Source of the DNA: Pseudobdellovibrionaceae bacterium
GTDB taxonomy: Bacteria > Bdellovibrionota > Bdellovibrionia > Bdellovibrionales > JAMPXM01
Assembly: GCA_021463345.1 (NCBI GenBank)
Contig: JAJTYM010000026.1
Location: forward strand, 1 to 52,099
Direction: 5' to 3'
Length of the DNA: 52,099 bases
Shown here: piece after piece, positions 32,186 through 41,346 of the stretch
How positions within the stretch are numbered: the first letter of the stretch is position 1
How the letters are laid out: every line of letters begins with the position of its first letter
Notes under the pieces: generated by a model
The model's input: only the letters and a program-made list of their open reading frames with translations
What the model was told of the DNA's origin: nothing
Database searches by the model: none
Made by a program: the position numbers and the translations under genes

Positions 32186-33244
32186 TTGAACCCGTTTACG
32201 TTTGACATCCGAAAAATCCTGATCGCCATCTTCATCGCGGCCCTCCCCTTGCTGTCGATCAACATGCAGCGCGGGCCCGGCGAGGACCCCTGGTACGTGA
32301 AACCGATTTCCACCGCCGTCAGTTTCCTCAACTCGACCTATTCCGGCTTCACCAGCGAGGTCCGCGGGACCACGTCGATGTACCTGAAGCTGATGGGCAT
32401 CAAGCGCCAGAACCAAGACCTGCAGAAAGAGAACGCCGAGTTGCGCGCCAAGCTCGCCGCGCTGACCGAGCTGAAGATCAAGTACGACCACCTCTCCCAG
32501 CAACTCGACTTCAAGCAGAAAACGAATATGGAGCTGCTCGCCGCCAAGGTGATCGGCCGCGACCTCTCGCCCGACCACTACTCGATCCGCATCAACCGCG
32601 GCGCGGAGCACGGGCTCAAGCGCCTCCAGGGCGTGATCACGGTCGAAGGCGTGGTCGGCTACGTTTTCAAGATCGACAGGACATCGTCCCAAGTCCTCGT
32701 CCTCACCGATCGCTCGGCCGCCATCGACGCGATCGTGCAACGGACGCGCGCCCGCGGCCTGGTCAGTGGGAAAAGCGCGACCGCGTGCCGGCTGCGCTAC
32801 CTCGAGCGCGCCGACGACATCACCGCTGGCGACATGGTGGTGACGTCGGGGCTGCAAGGCTATTTCCCGAAGGGGTTCCCGATCGGCCGCATCACCTCGG
32901 TGCACAAGACCGGTTACGGCATCAGCCAGGAGGCCGAGATCACGCCCGTGGTCGCGCCCGCCAACCTCGAGGAGGTTTTCGTCATCCTCGATTCGGGCGA
33001 AGAGGACTTCAGCGAAAGGCTCGACGGCGACGACGACTTCGGGCCGCCGCTTCTCTCGAAGCAAAACCCGGAGCCGGCGCCCGACGGCGGAAGCGAGGGT
33101 AAGCCGGAGGCGGCCAAGGACGCGCCGAAACCGGAAACGCCGCACAAACCCGAAACGCGCGGCGCCGGCGAAACCAACGCCCGTGGACCGCGCCAAGTTT
33201 CGCTCGCGGCGCGCGGCGCCGGGCGGCCGCGGGGTCCGAGATGA
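32186..33244 (+). CDS. mreC: Rod shape-determining protein MreC
   Basis: The best start is the TTG at 32186 with AGGA upstream; no in-frame ATG precedes the membrane helix (KILIAIFIAALPLLSI). The 352 residues contain an N-terminal anchor, a coiled coil (about 60-110; KRQNQDLQKENAELRAKLAAL), and the MreC beta-barrel pair (about 115-270; AKVIGRDLSPDHYSIRINRG, VVGYVFKIDRTSSQVLVLTD, VVTSGLQGYFPKGFPIGRI). The Pro/Glu-rich tail of about 75 residues is extra. MreC links MreB filaments to PBP2 and RodA in the elongasome. mreB itself is not in the window. The stop overlaps mreD (ATGA). Confidence 0.95.
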   Translation: MNPFTFDIRKILIAIFIAALPLLSINMQRGPGEDPWYVKPISTAVSFLNSTYSGFTSEVRGTTSMYLKLMGIKRQNQDLQKENAELRAKLAALTELKIKYDHLSQQLDFKQKTNMELLAAKVIGRDLSPDHYSIRINRGAEHGLKRLQGVITVEGVVGYVFKIDRTSSQVLVLTDRSAAIDAIVQRTRARGLVSGKSATACRLRYLERADDITAGDMVVTSGLQGYFPKGFPIGRITSVHKTGYGISQEAEITPVVAPANLEEVFVILDSGEEDFSERLDGDDDFGPPLLSKQNPEPAPDGGSEGKPEAAKDAPKPETPHKPETRGAGETNARGPRQVSLAARGAGRPRGPR

Positions 33245-33780
33245 GGGAACGGGCGCTCGTTCTCGCCAACGTCATCCTGTTCGGCATGACGACGCTCCTG
33301 CTGGCGACCGTGCAGACGTCGCTTTGGTTCCAGATCCTGGGATGGTTCCCGGCGCCGGCGTTCTGGATCCCCGTGCTCGTCTACATCTCTTTGTACCGCG
33401 CGCCCGTCGAGTTGGTCGTCGGATTGTTCGCGCTGAGCGCGATCCTTTCGCCGATGACCGTGATGCCGGGCAGCCTGCTTTTCATGATCTGCCTGCTCCT
33501 GGGCGGCGCGATCCGCCTGATCAAGCAGCGCTTCTACTGGGCGGGGTCGTCTTACTTCATGATGATGAGCGGGATCGCGGCCCTCGCCTGGCACGTCTTT
33601 CATTGGCTCGGCTCGATGGTGGCCGGACCGGAACCGCTCACCAGCCCCGAGGTCAGCGATTGGCTGATCCAGGCGCTGCTGACCCCGCTGACGGCGCCGC
33701 CCCTGCATGAACTCTTCCGCTGGTTCGATCGCCTCACCGACCGCGGGCAACCCGCGGAAGCGAGCGTGGATCGCTTATGA
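33241..33780 (+). CDS. mreD: MreD-like rod-shape membrane protein
   Basis: The 179-residue protein has about five hydrophobic helices and lies exactly where mreD is expected, with ATGA overlaps to mreC upstream and to mrdA downstream. Sequence similarity to MreD is low, as is usual for this family (the pattern FWIPVLVYISLYRAPVELVVGLFALSAI fits the second and third helices). The function is inferred mainly from position: part of the MreBCD-PBP2-RodA cell-elongation complex. Confidence 0.8.
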   Translation: MRERALVLANVILFGMTTLLLATVQTSLWFQILGWFPAPAFWIPVLVYISLYRAPVELVVGLFALSAILSPMTVMPGSLLFMICLLLGGAIRLIKQRFYWAGSSYFMMMSGIAALAWHVFHWLGSMVAGPEPLTSPEVSDWLIQALLTPLTAPPLHELFRWFDRLTDRGQPAEASVDRL

Positions 33781-35771
33781 ACGATTACCTCCCCAATTCC
33801 GAACAGGAAGCCCGAGAGTACGGCCCCCGCTACCGCCTGGCGTACGTGGTCATCAGCGTGACGATGCTGATCTTCCTCGCGCGCCTCTGGTACCTGCAAA
33901 TCGTCAACGGCGCCGAGCTCCGCCAGTTCTCGGAGCAGAACTCGATCAAAGAAACCAAGATCCCCGCTCCCCGAGGGATCGTCTACGATCGCAACCGCGA
34001 GATCCTCGTCGAAAACCTGCCGGGCTTCGAGGCGACGATCTCGCCGCAGTACGTGACGAACCTCGAGAAAGCCGCCGAGGCGGTGAGCAAGGCTCTCAAC
34101 ATCCCGACCCAGAACATCGTCACGACAGTGCAGCGCAGCAAGAGAATGAACGGCCCGTTCCGACCCGTGCGTGTCAAAGACAACCTCTCCCGCGACGAGA
34201 TCTTCTCGCTCGAGATGATCAAGCTCGACCACGCCGGCATCGACATCAAGGAGACCGTCCTACGCAGCTATCCGCTCAAGGACAACGGAGCTCAACTGCT
34301 CGGGTACGTGAGCGAGATCTCGAAAAAGCAGCTCCCGGTCCTCAACCAGAAGCTCGCGGGCAAGTTCAAATTCCAGCAAGGCGACATCATCGGCAAGAGC
34401 GGCCTCGAGGAGTACCTCGACCTGTGGATGCGCGGCAAAGACGGGATCTCGGTCATGCAGGTCGACGCCCGCGGCCGGGAAGCGGTCACCGAGCTGAACC
34501 TCCTCGGCAGCATCGCGGGCCTCCAGGAAGCGGTGCCCGGCCACAACGTCGTGCTCACCATCGACAAGGACGTGCAGGAAGCGGCGTACAACGCGCTCAA
34601 CGGGCAAGGCAAGATCGGCGCGGCCGTCGCGCTCAAGTCGAACGGCGAAGTGCTGGCGTGGGTGAGCTCGCCGTCGTTCGACCCGAACTCCTTCTCCGCC
34701 GGCATCCCCGCCAACGTCTGGTCGAAGCTCATCAACGATCCCGACAAGCCCTTGCGCAACAAGGTCATCCAGGACACGCACTCGCCCGGCTCCACGTTCA
34801 AGCCCCTGATCGCAGTGGCGGCGCTCGCCGAGAAAGAGATCACCTCGGCGACGCTCATCCACTGCCCCGGCCAATTCCGTTTCGCCGGCCGCCCCTACCA
34901 CGATTCGCATCGCGAAGGCCACGGGTACCTGGCGGTGAAGAACGCCATCGAACGATCCTCGAACGTTTTCTTCTACAAGATGGGCATCGCGCTCGGCATC
35001 GACAAGATGCACAGTTACTGCAACGCCCTCGGGGTCGGCCAGAAAACCGGCATCGACCTCAACCGAGAGAACTCGGGCCTGATGCCGAGCTCCCAGTGGA
35101 AAAAAGAGCAGATCGGCGAAGAGTGGCAGCCCGGCGAGAACCTGTCGAGCGCGATCGGCCAGGGCTTCGTCCTGACCACGCCGCTGCAGATGGCGCTCGC
35201 CTACAACGCGATCGGCACCAACGGGAAGGTCTACAAGCCCTTCGTGGTGCGCCAGGTCCTCACGCCCGACAACAAGGTCGTCAAAGAGTTCGGCCCGACG
35301 CTGGTCCGCGATCTCGGGGACCCGAACTCCCCGGTGCACGTGCAGAAGGAGATCTTCGAAACCGTGAAGGAGGGCCTGCGCCTGGTCGTCAACGGGGAGC
35401 GCGGCACGGCCCGCGCGCAGAAGCTCCCCTACGTCGAGATCGCCGGCAAGACCGGGACGGCGCAGGTCATGTCGTTTTCCGCCGACCAAATCTACGCGAA
35501 ATGCGACCAGCGCCCGAAGCACCAACGCCACCACGGCTGGTTCATCGGTTACGCGCCGGCCGATTACCCCGAGATCGCCTTCGGCATCCTGGCCGAGCAC
35601 GCGTGCAGCGGCGCGGGGGGGGCGGCGCCGATCGCCAAAGCCATCGTTTCGGCCTACTACGAGAAGTATCACGCGGCCACGATCAAGCGCGAGCTCGAGA
35701 AAAGAGCGAACAAAAGGGCCGCGCCCAAGAAGGAGCTCGAGATCGAGCCGGAAAGGATCGAAGGCGAATGA
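33777..35771 (+). CDS. mrdA: Penicillin-binding protein 2 (elongasome transpeptidase)
   Basis: This 664-residue class B PBP has an N-terminal membrane helix (about 20-42), the PBP dimerisation domain (APRGIVYDRNREILVEN near 65) and a transpeptidase domain with Ser339-Thr-Phe-Lys342 (SxxK), Ser394-Ser-Asn396 (SxN) and Lys558-Thr-Gly560 (KTG). It crosslinks peptidoglycan for lateral wall growth together with RodA, which is encoded next with an ATGA overlap. The C-terminus is a charged Lys/Glu-rich helix (about 620-664) longer than in E. coli. Confidence 0.96.
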   Translation: MNDYLPNSEQEAREYGPRYRLAYVVISVTMLIFLARLWYLQIVNGAELRQFSEQNSIKETKIPAPRGIVYDRNREILVENLPGFEATISPQYVTNLEKAAEAVSKALNIPTQNIVTTVQRSKRMNGPFRPVRVKDNLSRDEIFSLEMIKLDHAGIDIKETVLRSYPLKDNGAQLLGYVSEISKKQLPVLNQKLAGKFKFQQGDIIGKSGLEEYLDLWMRGKDGISVMQVDARGREAVTELNLLGSIAGLQEAVPGHNVVLTIDKDVQEAAYNALNGQGKIGAAVALKSNGEVLAWVSSPSFDPNSFSAGIPANVWSKLINDPDKPLRNKVIQDTHSPGSTFKPLIAVAALAEKEITSATLIHCPGQFRFAGRPYHDSHREGHGYLAVKNAIERSSNVFFYKMGIALGIDKMHSYCNALGVGQKTGIDLNRENSGLMPSSQWKKEQIGEEWQPGENLSSAIGQGFVLTTPLQMALAYNAIGTNGKVYKPFVVRQVLTPDNKVVKEFGPTLVRDLGDPNSPVHVQKEIFETVKEGLRLVVNGERGTARAQKLPYVEIAGKTGTAQVMSFSADQIYAKCDQRPKHQRHHGWFIGYAPADYPEIAFGILAEHACSGAGGAAPIAKAIVSAYYEKYHAATIKRELEKRANKRAAPKKELEIEPERIEGE

Positions 35772-36895
35772 ATTTCGCGGGCGGAATGGCGCTCGAGGAA
35801 CGCACGTTCCTCAAGCGCATCGATTGGAACTTCGCGCTGTTCATCCTGGCCCTGAACGTGATCGGGCTCATCAACCTGTACAGCGCGACGCACGGGGCCC
35901 AGAGCACAGGCATGAGCCGTTTGTTCGTCTCGCAGATCTTCTGGCTGACCGGCGGCTGGCTGCTCTATTTCTTCATCACCCTCATCGACTACCAACTGGT
36001 CCTGCGGTTCGCCTGGGTCATTTACGGGCTGAACCTGCTCGCGCTGATCGCCGTCATCTTCGTCGGCAAGGTCGCGCTCGGCGCGCAACGCTGGCTCGAT
36101 CTCGGCTTTTTCAGCTACCAACCGTCGGAGACGATGAAAGTCGCGCTGGTGGTCGTGCTCGCGAAATACTTCTCGCAGAAATCGTTCCCGGACGGCATGG
36201 GACTGAAGGACCTCGCCATCCCGGGGCTCATCATCCTGGTCCCGTTCGGGATCACCGCCGAACAACCCGACCTCGGCACCGGCATGATGCTCCTAATCAT
36301 CGGCTGCTCCATGCTTTTGTTCATCCGAGTCAAACCGAAGATCCTGCTCGCCATGGCGTTGATCGGGATCATCGGCATTTACGCCGGATGGCACTGGGGC
36401 TTGCGCGAGTACCAGAAAAACCGCGTCTACACGTTCCTCTCGCCCAGCCGCGACCCCCGGGGCACTGGCTACAACAGCATCCAATCGAAGATCGCGGTGG
36501 GTTCAGGCAAGGTGCTCGGCAAGGGGTTCCGCAAAGGCACGCAAAGCCAGCTCGAATTCCTGCCCGAGCGGCACACCGATTTCATCTACTCGGTCTTGAG
36601 CGAGGAGCACGGATTCATCGGCAGCGCGCTGACCATCGGCCTTTTCGGGATTCTCTTCGTGTCCGGCACGAGGATCGCGTCGCAAGCGCGCGACAAAGCG
36701 GGCGCGCTCCTCGCGATCGGGGTCATCTGCCTTCTCTTCTGGCACATGTTCATCAATATCGGCATGGTCATCGGCCTGTTGCCGATCGTCGGGGTTCCTC
36801 TGCCGCTTCTCAGTTACGGAGGCTCGAGCATGCTCACGACGATGGCCGCGATGGGTCTGATTTCGTCGGTCGCGTACCGCAAATTCCTGTTCTGA
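35768..36895 (+). CDS. rodA: RodA peptidoglycan glycosyltransferase (SEDS family)
   Basis: The ATG at 35768 overlaps the mrdA stop. The 375-residue polytopic protein shows the SEDS signatures: LGAQRWLDLGFFSYQPSE, ILVPFGITAEQPDLGTGM (with the conserved Asp), FLSPSRDPRGTGYNSIQSKIAVGSG, LPERHTDFIYSVLSEEHGF, and the final PLPLLSYGGSSMLTTM. RodA polymerises lipid II glycan chains with PBP2. It ends the mre operon; trxA is convergent 53 bases away. Confidence 0.97.
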   Translation: MNFAGGMALEERTFLKRIDWNFALFILALNVIGLINLYSATHGAQSTGMSRLFVSQIFWLTGGWLLYFFITLIDYQLVLRFAWVIYGLNLLALIAVIFVGKVALGAQRWLDLGFFSYQPSETMKVALVVVLAKYFSQKSFPDGMGLKDLAIPGLIILVPFGITAEQPDLGTGMMLLIIGCSMLLFIRVKPKILLAMALIGIIGIYAGWHWGLREYQKNRVYTFLSPSRDPRGTGYNSIQSKIAVGSGKVLGKGFRKGTQSQLEFLPERHTDFIYSVLSEEHGFIGSALTIGLFGILFVSGTRIASQARDKAGALLAIGVICLLFWHMFINIGMVIGLLPIVGVPLPLLSYGGSSMLTTMAAMGLISSVAYRKFLF

Positions 36896-36948
36896 ATCCC
36901 GTGGGCTCGCCGCTCGAGATCCCGCGCCCGGGCGGCGCGGGGGCCGGG

Positions 36949-37275
36949 TCAAATGTGCTTTTTGATGACCGCGACGATGTTTTCGAGCGGGTGGTTGCCG
37001 ACGATGGTGTCGACCTGCTGCCCGTTTTTGAACAGAATCAGGGTCGGGACGCCGCGGACGCCGTAATTGACCGGCGTTTCCTGGTTGGCGTCGATGTCGA
37101 CCTTGTAGACCTTGAGTTTGCCGGAGAATTCCGTCGCGATTTGATCGAGTTTCGGAGCGAGCGCGCGGCAAGGACCGCACCACTCCGCCCAGAAATCGAC
37201 GAGCACCGGGGTGTCGGACTTCAAAACATCGTTATCGAAAGCGGCGTCTGTGGTGCTGAACGTGTTGGAACCCAT
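36949..37275 (-). CDS. trxA: Thioredoxin
   Basis: This 108-residue protein is of the usual thioredoxin length with the active site WCGPC (Cys33, Cys36), [15 protein letters not shown], the cis-proline in [14 protein letters not shown] and the final [17 protein letters not shown] helix. It is the cytosolic disulfide reductant. AAGGAG lies 7 bases before the ATG. It is divergent from the response-regulator/J-domain gene. Confidence 0.97.
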   Translation of the reverse strand: MGSNTFSTTDAAFDNDVLKSDTPVLVDFWAEWCGPCRALAPKLDQIATEFSGKLKVYKVDIDANQETPVNYGVRGVPTLILFKNGQQVDTIVGNHPLENIVAVIKKHI

Positions 37276-37529
37276 TTTCTCTCCTTACTCGATTTAGCGG
37301 TGGGGCCCGTTGCGAGGGTCCAGCTCAAGTCTTAACCCAGATCGCCAACCTTGTCGACGGCGGCGAGGCCCGGCCCGGCCGGCCTCATTCCCCCGTCTCG
37401 GATCGAAACGCTCCACCTCCAGGGCGAACGACCGGTTTTCGACTCCCGCCCCCCTTGAGAGCGGAATTTACGCCAAGCATCATCCCCGCGGCCACTCACC
37501 TCTTGTACCGCTTCACCGATAAGAAAACG

Positions 37530-39461
37530 ATGCAGAAGGACGAAATCAAAATCCTCATCGTCGAAGACGACCAGACCTTGGGACGAGCGATCAAGGAAGT
37601 GGTCGCTCGGACCGGCTACAAACCGATCCTCTGCTCGCACCCGGACGAAGCTCTCTCCGCCATCAAGCTGCAGAACATCCACGCGGCCGTGATCGATTGC
37701 ATGCTGCCGAAAATGAACGGCCGCGACCTAGCGATCAAACTGCGCGATGACGTGTCCAATGATCTCCCGGTGATCCTGACGAGCGGGATTTTCAAGGACA
37801 AGGGCTACGCCCGAGAAGCGCTGCAGACCACGGGCGCGATCTCGTTCCTGACAAAGCCGTTCGACCTCGAAGAGCTCATGGGCGCGCTCGACCGCAAGCT
37901 CTCGCATCTCGCCGACATGCCGCTGATCCCGATCTACGACATCCTCGGCAAACCGCAGCCGTCGGCCCGCGAGCGGGTCCGCGCGATCAACGAGACTGAA
38001 CAGGTGCACGGCTTCGACCTGCCGCTCATCTACGGCTTGTTGCTCGACAGTTCGATCAGCGGGCACCTGAACATCATCACGGCCGACGGAGAGGTCGCCG
38101 GCGTCGGCTTCCAGAAAGGCAACATCGTCCAGGTGAACCTCAAGGACACGCAGAGTTACTTCGGCGTGCTGCTCGTCGAGAAGGGCTTCATCTCGCCGGC
38201 CGAGCTCGAAGACATCCTCGCCAAGGGCAAGACCCGCCGCATGGGCGAGCAGCTGGTGGAAGCCAACGTGCTCAGCCCGCACGCCGTGAGCATCGTCATC
38301 TCCGAGCAGCAGAGCATCCGCCTCTCGAAAACGGTCTCCGACACCTCCTGCAAAGTGAACTTCATCGAGTCCACCGACATCAGCGAGGACGCGCAGACCG
38401 ATCGCCAGTCGTACACCGAGCTCATCGACGACTGGGCCGGGTCGAAACTGCCGATCGAATGGCTCAAGTCGTTCTACATCCCGTGGATGACCCACACGAT
38501 CCGCAAAGGGCCCGAGTACAGCGAAACGCACCGGGCGCTCCAGTTGAACTGCCTGAACCGAACGCCGGGCCTGCTCAAAAAAGCCGTCGGGAGCGCGACG
38601 CTCGACCAGCTGGCGACCCAATTCGACGGCAAAGAGGACCAGTTTTACCGCGCCTTCCACGTGCTGCTCCTGTGCCGCCTGATCTCGTTCGGCGAGCAGA
38701 AGACGTCGATCAACTACGAGGCGCACAAGACTCGGCTGCAGAAACTCAACCACGAGCTCGAAAAACAGACGCACTTCGAGCGCCTCGGGGTGAGTTCGAA
38801 AGCCAAGGAACAGGAGATCAAGCGCGCGTACCACGAACTCGCCAAGGTCCTCCACCCCGACAAACTCTCGAACGACACCCCGGCCAACGTGCGCGAGCTG
38901 ACCAAAGCGGTCTTCTCGAAGATCAGCACGGCCTACGACGTCCTGAGCGACCCGACGATGAAGCAACTGTACCTGAGGGAACTCGAACAGGGCCGCGCCG
39001 AGCTCGTGCTCCAGGCCGAAGCCCTCTCCGAGCAAGCGAAGGTCTTCCTCGGGAAGGGCGACTTCAAGAAAGCCAAGAGCCTGCTCGAGGACGCCCAGAA
39101 GATGGCGGCGCCGAACTCCGAACAGAGGCTCCTGCTCATCTGGGCCAAGCTGAAGACGCAGACCAAGACCGGCGACATCCAGTTCACCGAGACGCTCAAG
39201 GACACGCTCAACGCGATACCGCCGGAAGACCGCCACAATTCGACGTACTATTTCGTCAAGGGGCTGCTCCTGAAATACTGCGACGACATCGACAACGCGC
39301 GCAAGTGCTTCGATCACGCGGTCGCCATCGACCCCGATTTCATCGACGCGCGACGCGAGGTCAACCTGTTGAAACTCGCCAAGCAGAACAACAAACCGAC
39401 CGACCTGTTGCGCGGCGACCTCAAAGACGTCGTCGGCCTGCTCTTCAAGAAAAGGAAATGA
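37530..39461 (+). CDS. Response regulator with DUF4388, J domain and TPR-like repeats
   Basis: I chose the ATG at 37530 (643 residues) because the receiver starts directly after it (EIKILIVEDD). Residues 5-125 are a receiver domain with Asp13-Asp14, phosphoacceptor Asp56 (AVIDCMLP) and Lys109 (LTKPF). Residues about 160-290 fit DUF4388/PATAN. A helical region follows. Residues about 413-475 are a J domain with HPD at 442-444 (VLHPDKLS). Residues about 495-620 are TPR-like helices. J domains stimulate DnaK, so this could couple a phosphorelay to a chaperone. No histidine kinase is adjacent. Such multidomain regulators occur in Bdellovibrionota and Myxococcota. Confidence 0.92.
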   Translation: MQKDEIKILIVEDDQTLGRAIKEVVARTGYKPILCSHPDEALSAIKLQNIHAAVIDCMLPKMNGRDLAIKLRDDVSNDLPVILTSGIFKDKGYAREALQTTGAISFLTKPFDLEELMGALDRKLSHLADMPLIPIYDILGKPQPSARERVRAINETEQVHGFDLPLIYGLLLDSSISGHLNIITADGEVAGVGFQKGNIVQVNLKDTQSYFGVLLVEKGFISPAELEDILAKGKTRRMGEQLVEANVLSPHAVSIVISEQQSIRLSKTVSDTSCKVNFIESTDISEDAQTDRQSYTELIDDWAGSKLPIEWLKSFYIPWMTHTIRKGPEYSETHRALQLNCLNRTPGLLKKAVGSATLDQLATQFDGKEDQFYRAFHVLLLCRLISFGEQKTSINYEAHKTRLQKLNHELEKQTHFERLGVSSKAKEQEIKRAYHELAKVLHPDKLSNDTPANVRELTKAVFSKISTAYDVLSDPTMKQLYLRELEQGRAELVLQAEALSEQAKVFLGKGDFKKAKSLLEDAQKMAAPNSEQRLLLIWAKLKTQTKTGDIQFTETLKDTLNAIPPEDRHNSTYYFVKGLLLKYCDDIDNARKCFDHAVAIDPDFIDARREVNLLKLAKQNNKPTDLLRGDLKDVVGLLFKKRK

Positions 39462-39497
39462 CGGCGCCGGGCGGGAGGCCCCTCTCGCGCCGCCCCA

Positions 39498-40253
39498 TCA
39501 ACCCTCCCCGGCTTTCTTCATCAGCGCGCGGACGAATTCCTTTTTTCGCTCGCCGAGCTCCGCCAACGCTTTCTCCTCGCCCTTCGCGGCGTCCGTGAGC
39601 TCCTGGACGTCTTTGAGCATGCGCTCGTGCGGAATGACCCTGTCGACCGGTTCGTCATGCTCGGCGAGGAAAGCGTCGTACCGCTTTTCTCGCTCGGTTT
39701 TCGGCGCGGCGGCCTCGGGGCCGGCGACCCTTCCGTCCCCCGAGGCGATCCGGGGAGAGATCGAGTCGCCCTGCTCCGCATCCGGTCCAGCAAGGCCTTT
39801 CGGCTTTTCGTCCCTGAGCAGAACGACGTCGGCGCCGCGCTCGAAGTGACGCGCGCGAGAGAGTTTTTCGAATTTATCGAGAAGCGCGGGAGCGTCCATC
39901 CTGAGGAGCTGGGCGATGATCAACAAGGTGTCCTGCGGTTGCACCGGCGCCTCGATGAGCGCGTCGATCTTCGTTTTCTGCTCGCCCGTGAGCTGCGGGA
40001 CGGCGCCCTTGCCGTAGAGGAGCATCACCTTCGTGCTCGGCGCCTGCTTTTTGGCGAGCGCAGCCGTCTTGAGCCCGTCGATGAGCGGCCCTTTGAGCGT
40101 CGCGACCACGAGCGCCGGGAAAAACCCCAGGAGCGTGTCGGCTACGGAAGCGTCCTTGTTGAGGCTCAAGACGTCGAAGCCCACGCGTTTGAGCAACGTT
40201 TCGATGAACTCCAACTCGTTGTAATCGTCGATGACGAGCATCACCTTGGCCAT
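39498..40253 (-). CDS. Pseudo-receiver protein with charged helical tail
   Basis: From the ATG at 40253 the protein has 251 residues. Residues 1-125 follow a receiver fold: VMLVIDDYNELEFIETLLKRVGFDV, then ALVVATLKGPLIDGLK and TKVMLLYGKG. The acidic pair Asp9-Asp10 is kept, but the phosphoacceptor position reads Ala-Thr-Leu instead of Asp and the conserved Lys is missing, so phosphorylation is not expected. The C-terminal half is Lys/Glu-rich and helical (EREKRYDAFLAEHDEPVDRV, KGEEKALAELGERKKEFV). It is convergent with the response-regulator/J-domain gene, 36 bases apart, and may work with it. Function unknown. Confidence 0.65.
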   Translation of the reverse strand: MAKVMLVIDDYNELEFIETLLKRVGFDVLSLNKDASVADTLLGFFPALVVATLKGPLIDGLKTAALAKKQAPSTKVMLLYGKGAVPQLTGEQKTKIDALIEAPVQPQDTLLIIAQLLRMDAPALLDKFEKLSRARHFERGADVVLLRDEKPKGLAGPDAEQGDSISPRIASGDGRVAGPEAAAPKTEREKRYDAFLAEHDEPVDRVIPHERMLKDVQELTDAAKGEEKALAELGERKKEFVRALMKKAGEG

Positions 40254-40453
40254 GTCCCATTGTCCGGACCGCGACGGATCACGGTCAACCCCGCCTCGGC
40301 GTTTCCTGATCCCGCCGGTCCTGGACCAGGACACGTCCGAGGGCCTTGGGGAGCGCCGCATCACTGGCGGTGCCAGCAGGAACGCCGGGGCCCTCCAGAC
40401 GGATGCGGGCGACCCTTGCCCTGGAGGCGATGCGTTGGTAAGACGAAGACCGC

Positions 40454-41344
40454 ATGAAAATCAGTGGCTTTTCCGTGATCCGCAACGGGATCCTGATGGG
40501 ATACCCGGTGCTTCAAAGCATCCAGAGCCTCCTTCCCCTCGTCGACGAATTCGTGGTCGGTGTCGGACAGAGCGATGACGACACCAAAGACCTGATTCAG
40601 GGCCTGAACGACCCGAAGATCAAGGTTTTCGACTCCTTCTGGGACACGCAAAAGACCAAGGGCGGCCTGATGCTGTCGGAGAAAACGAACGAAGCCCTCG
40701 ACCGTTGCGCGCACGATTGGTGTTTTTACCTCCAAGCCGACGAAGTCGTGCATGAGAACGACCTGAACCCGGTGTTCGAGGCCGTGAAGCGCGCCGATCG
40801 GGATCCCCGCGTCCAAGGCCTCCTGTTCAGATACCTGCACTTCTACGGCAGCTACTCGACCATCGCGACGTCCCGCAAATGGTACCGCAACGAGGTGCGG
40901 GTCGTACGCCGCTCGACCGGGATCCGCTCCCACAACGACGCCCAAGGCTTCCGCGTGGGCGGGGAAAAGCCGAGCGTCATCCCCTCGAACGGCCGCATCT
41001 TCCACTACGGCTGGGTGAAACCGCCGCAGACGATGGGTCGGAAGAGCAAGCTCCTCAACCGCTGGTGGCACGGGAACAAAAGGGACCACGAGTTCGAGAA
41101 TTTTGAGTATGATCGCCAATACGGATTGCGCCTCTTCGAAGGCGGCCACCCGCGCGTGATGCGCGACCTGATCGCGTCCCAGGATTGGGCTTTCGAGCAT
41201 CGCCGGCGCCTGGACGACTGGACGCTGAAGGACCTGAACCTCCTCGCGAGCGACGTGTTCGAAAGATTGTTCCGGCATCGCATCGGCGAATACAAACCCT
41301 ACCGGCTGCTCGAGCCCCGGCGGAACGGCCCCAAGGAAAGGTGA
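40454..41344 (+). CDS. Glycosyltransferase family 2-like protein
   Basis: The 296-residue protein starts at the ATG at 40454 with MKISGFSVIRNGILMGYPV, like the LPS core glycosyltransferases of the GT2 (WaaE-like) type that begin with a short strand and RNG. The acceptor/metal region is FYLQADEVVHE (Gln-Ala-Asp, a variant DxD). A conserved FHYGWVKPP and the WWHGNKRDHEFENF segment follow. Cytoplasmic, with no membrane helix. It ends 2 bases before kdsA, so it is probably part of an LPS core or O-chain assembly run. Confidence 0.82.
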   Translation: MKISGFSVIRNGILMGYPVLQSIQSLLPLVDEFVVGVGQSDDDTKDLIQGLNDPKIKVFDSFWDTQKTKGGLMLSEKTNEALDRCAHDWCFYLQADEVVHENDLNPVFEAVKRADRDPRVQGLLFRYLHFYGSYSTIATSRKWYRNEVRVVRRSTGIRSHNDAQGFRVGGEKPSVIPSNGRIFHYGWVKPPQTMGRKSKLLNRWWHGNKRDHEFENFEYDRQYGLRLFEGGHPRVMRDLIASQDWAFEHRRRLDDWTLKDLNLLASDVFERLFRHRIGEYKPYRLLEPRRNGPKER

Positions 41345-41346
41345 GA

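Noticed and set aside
33707-36895. 1062-codon frame spanning mrdA and rodA
   Set aside because: The first two thirds is a shifted shadow of mrdA rich in Arg/Pro/His; only the final part from 35768 is RodA. It is not a PBP2-RodA fusion.
37728-39317. 529-codon minus-strand frame opposite the response-regulator/J-domain gene
   Set aside because: Antisense shadow; Leu/Glu/Arg-rich repetition without domain, while the plus strand has intact receiver and J motifs.
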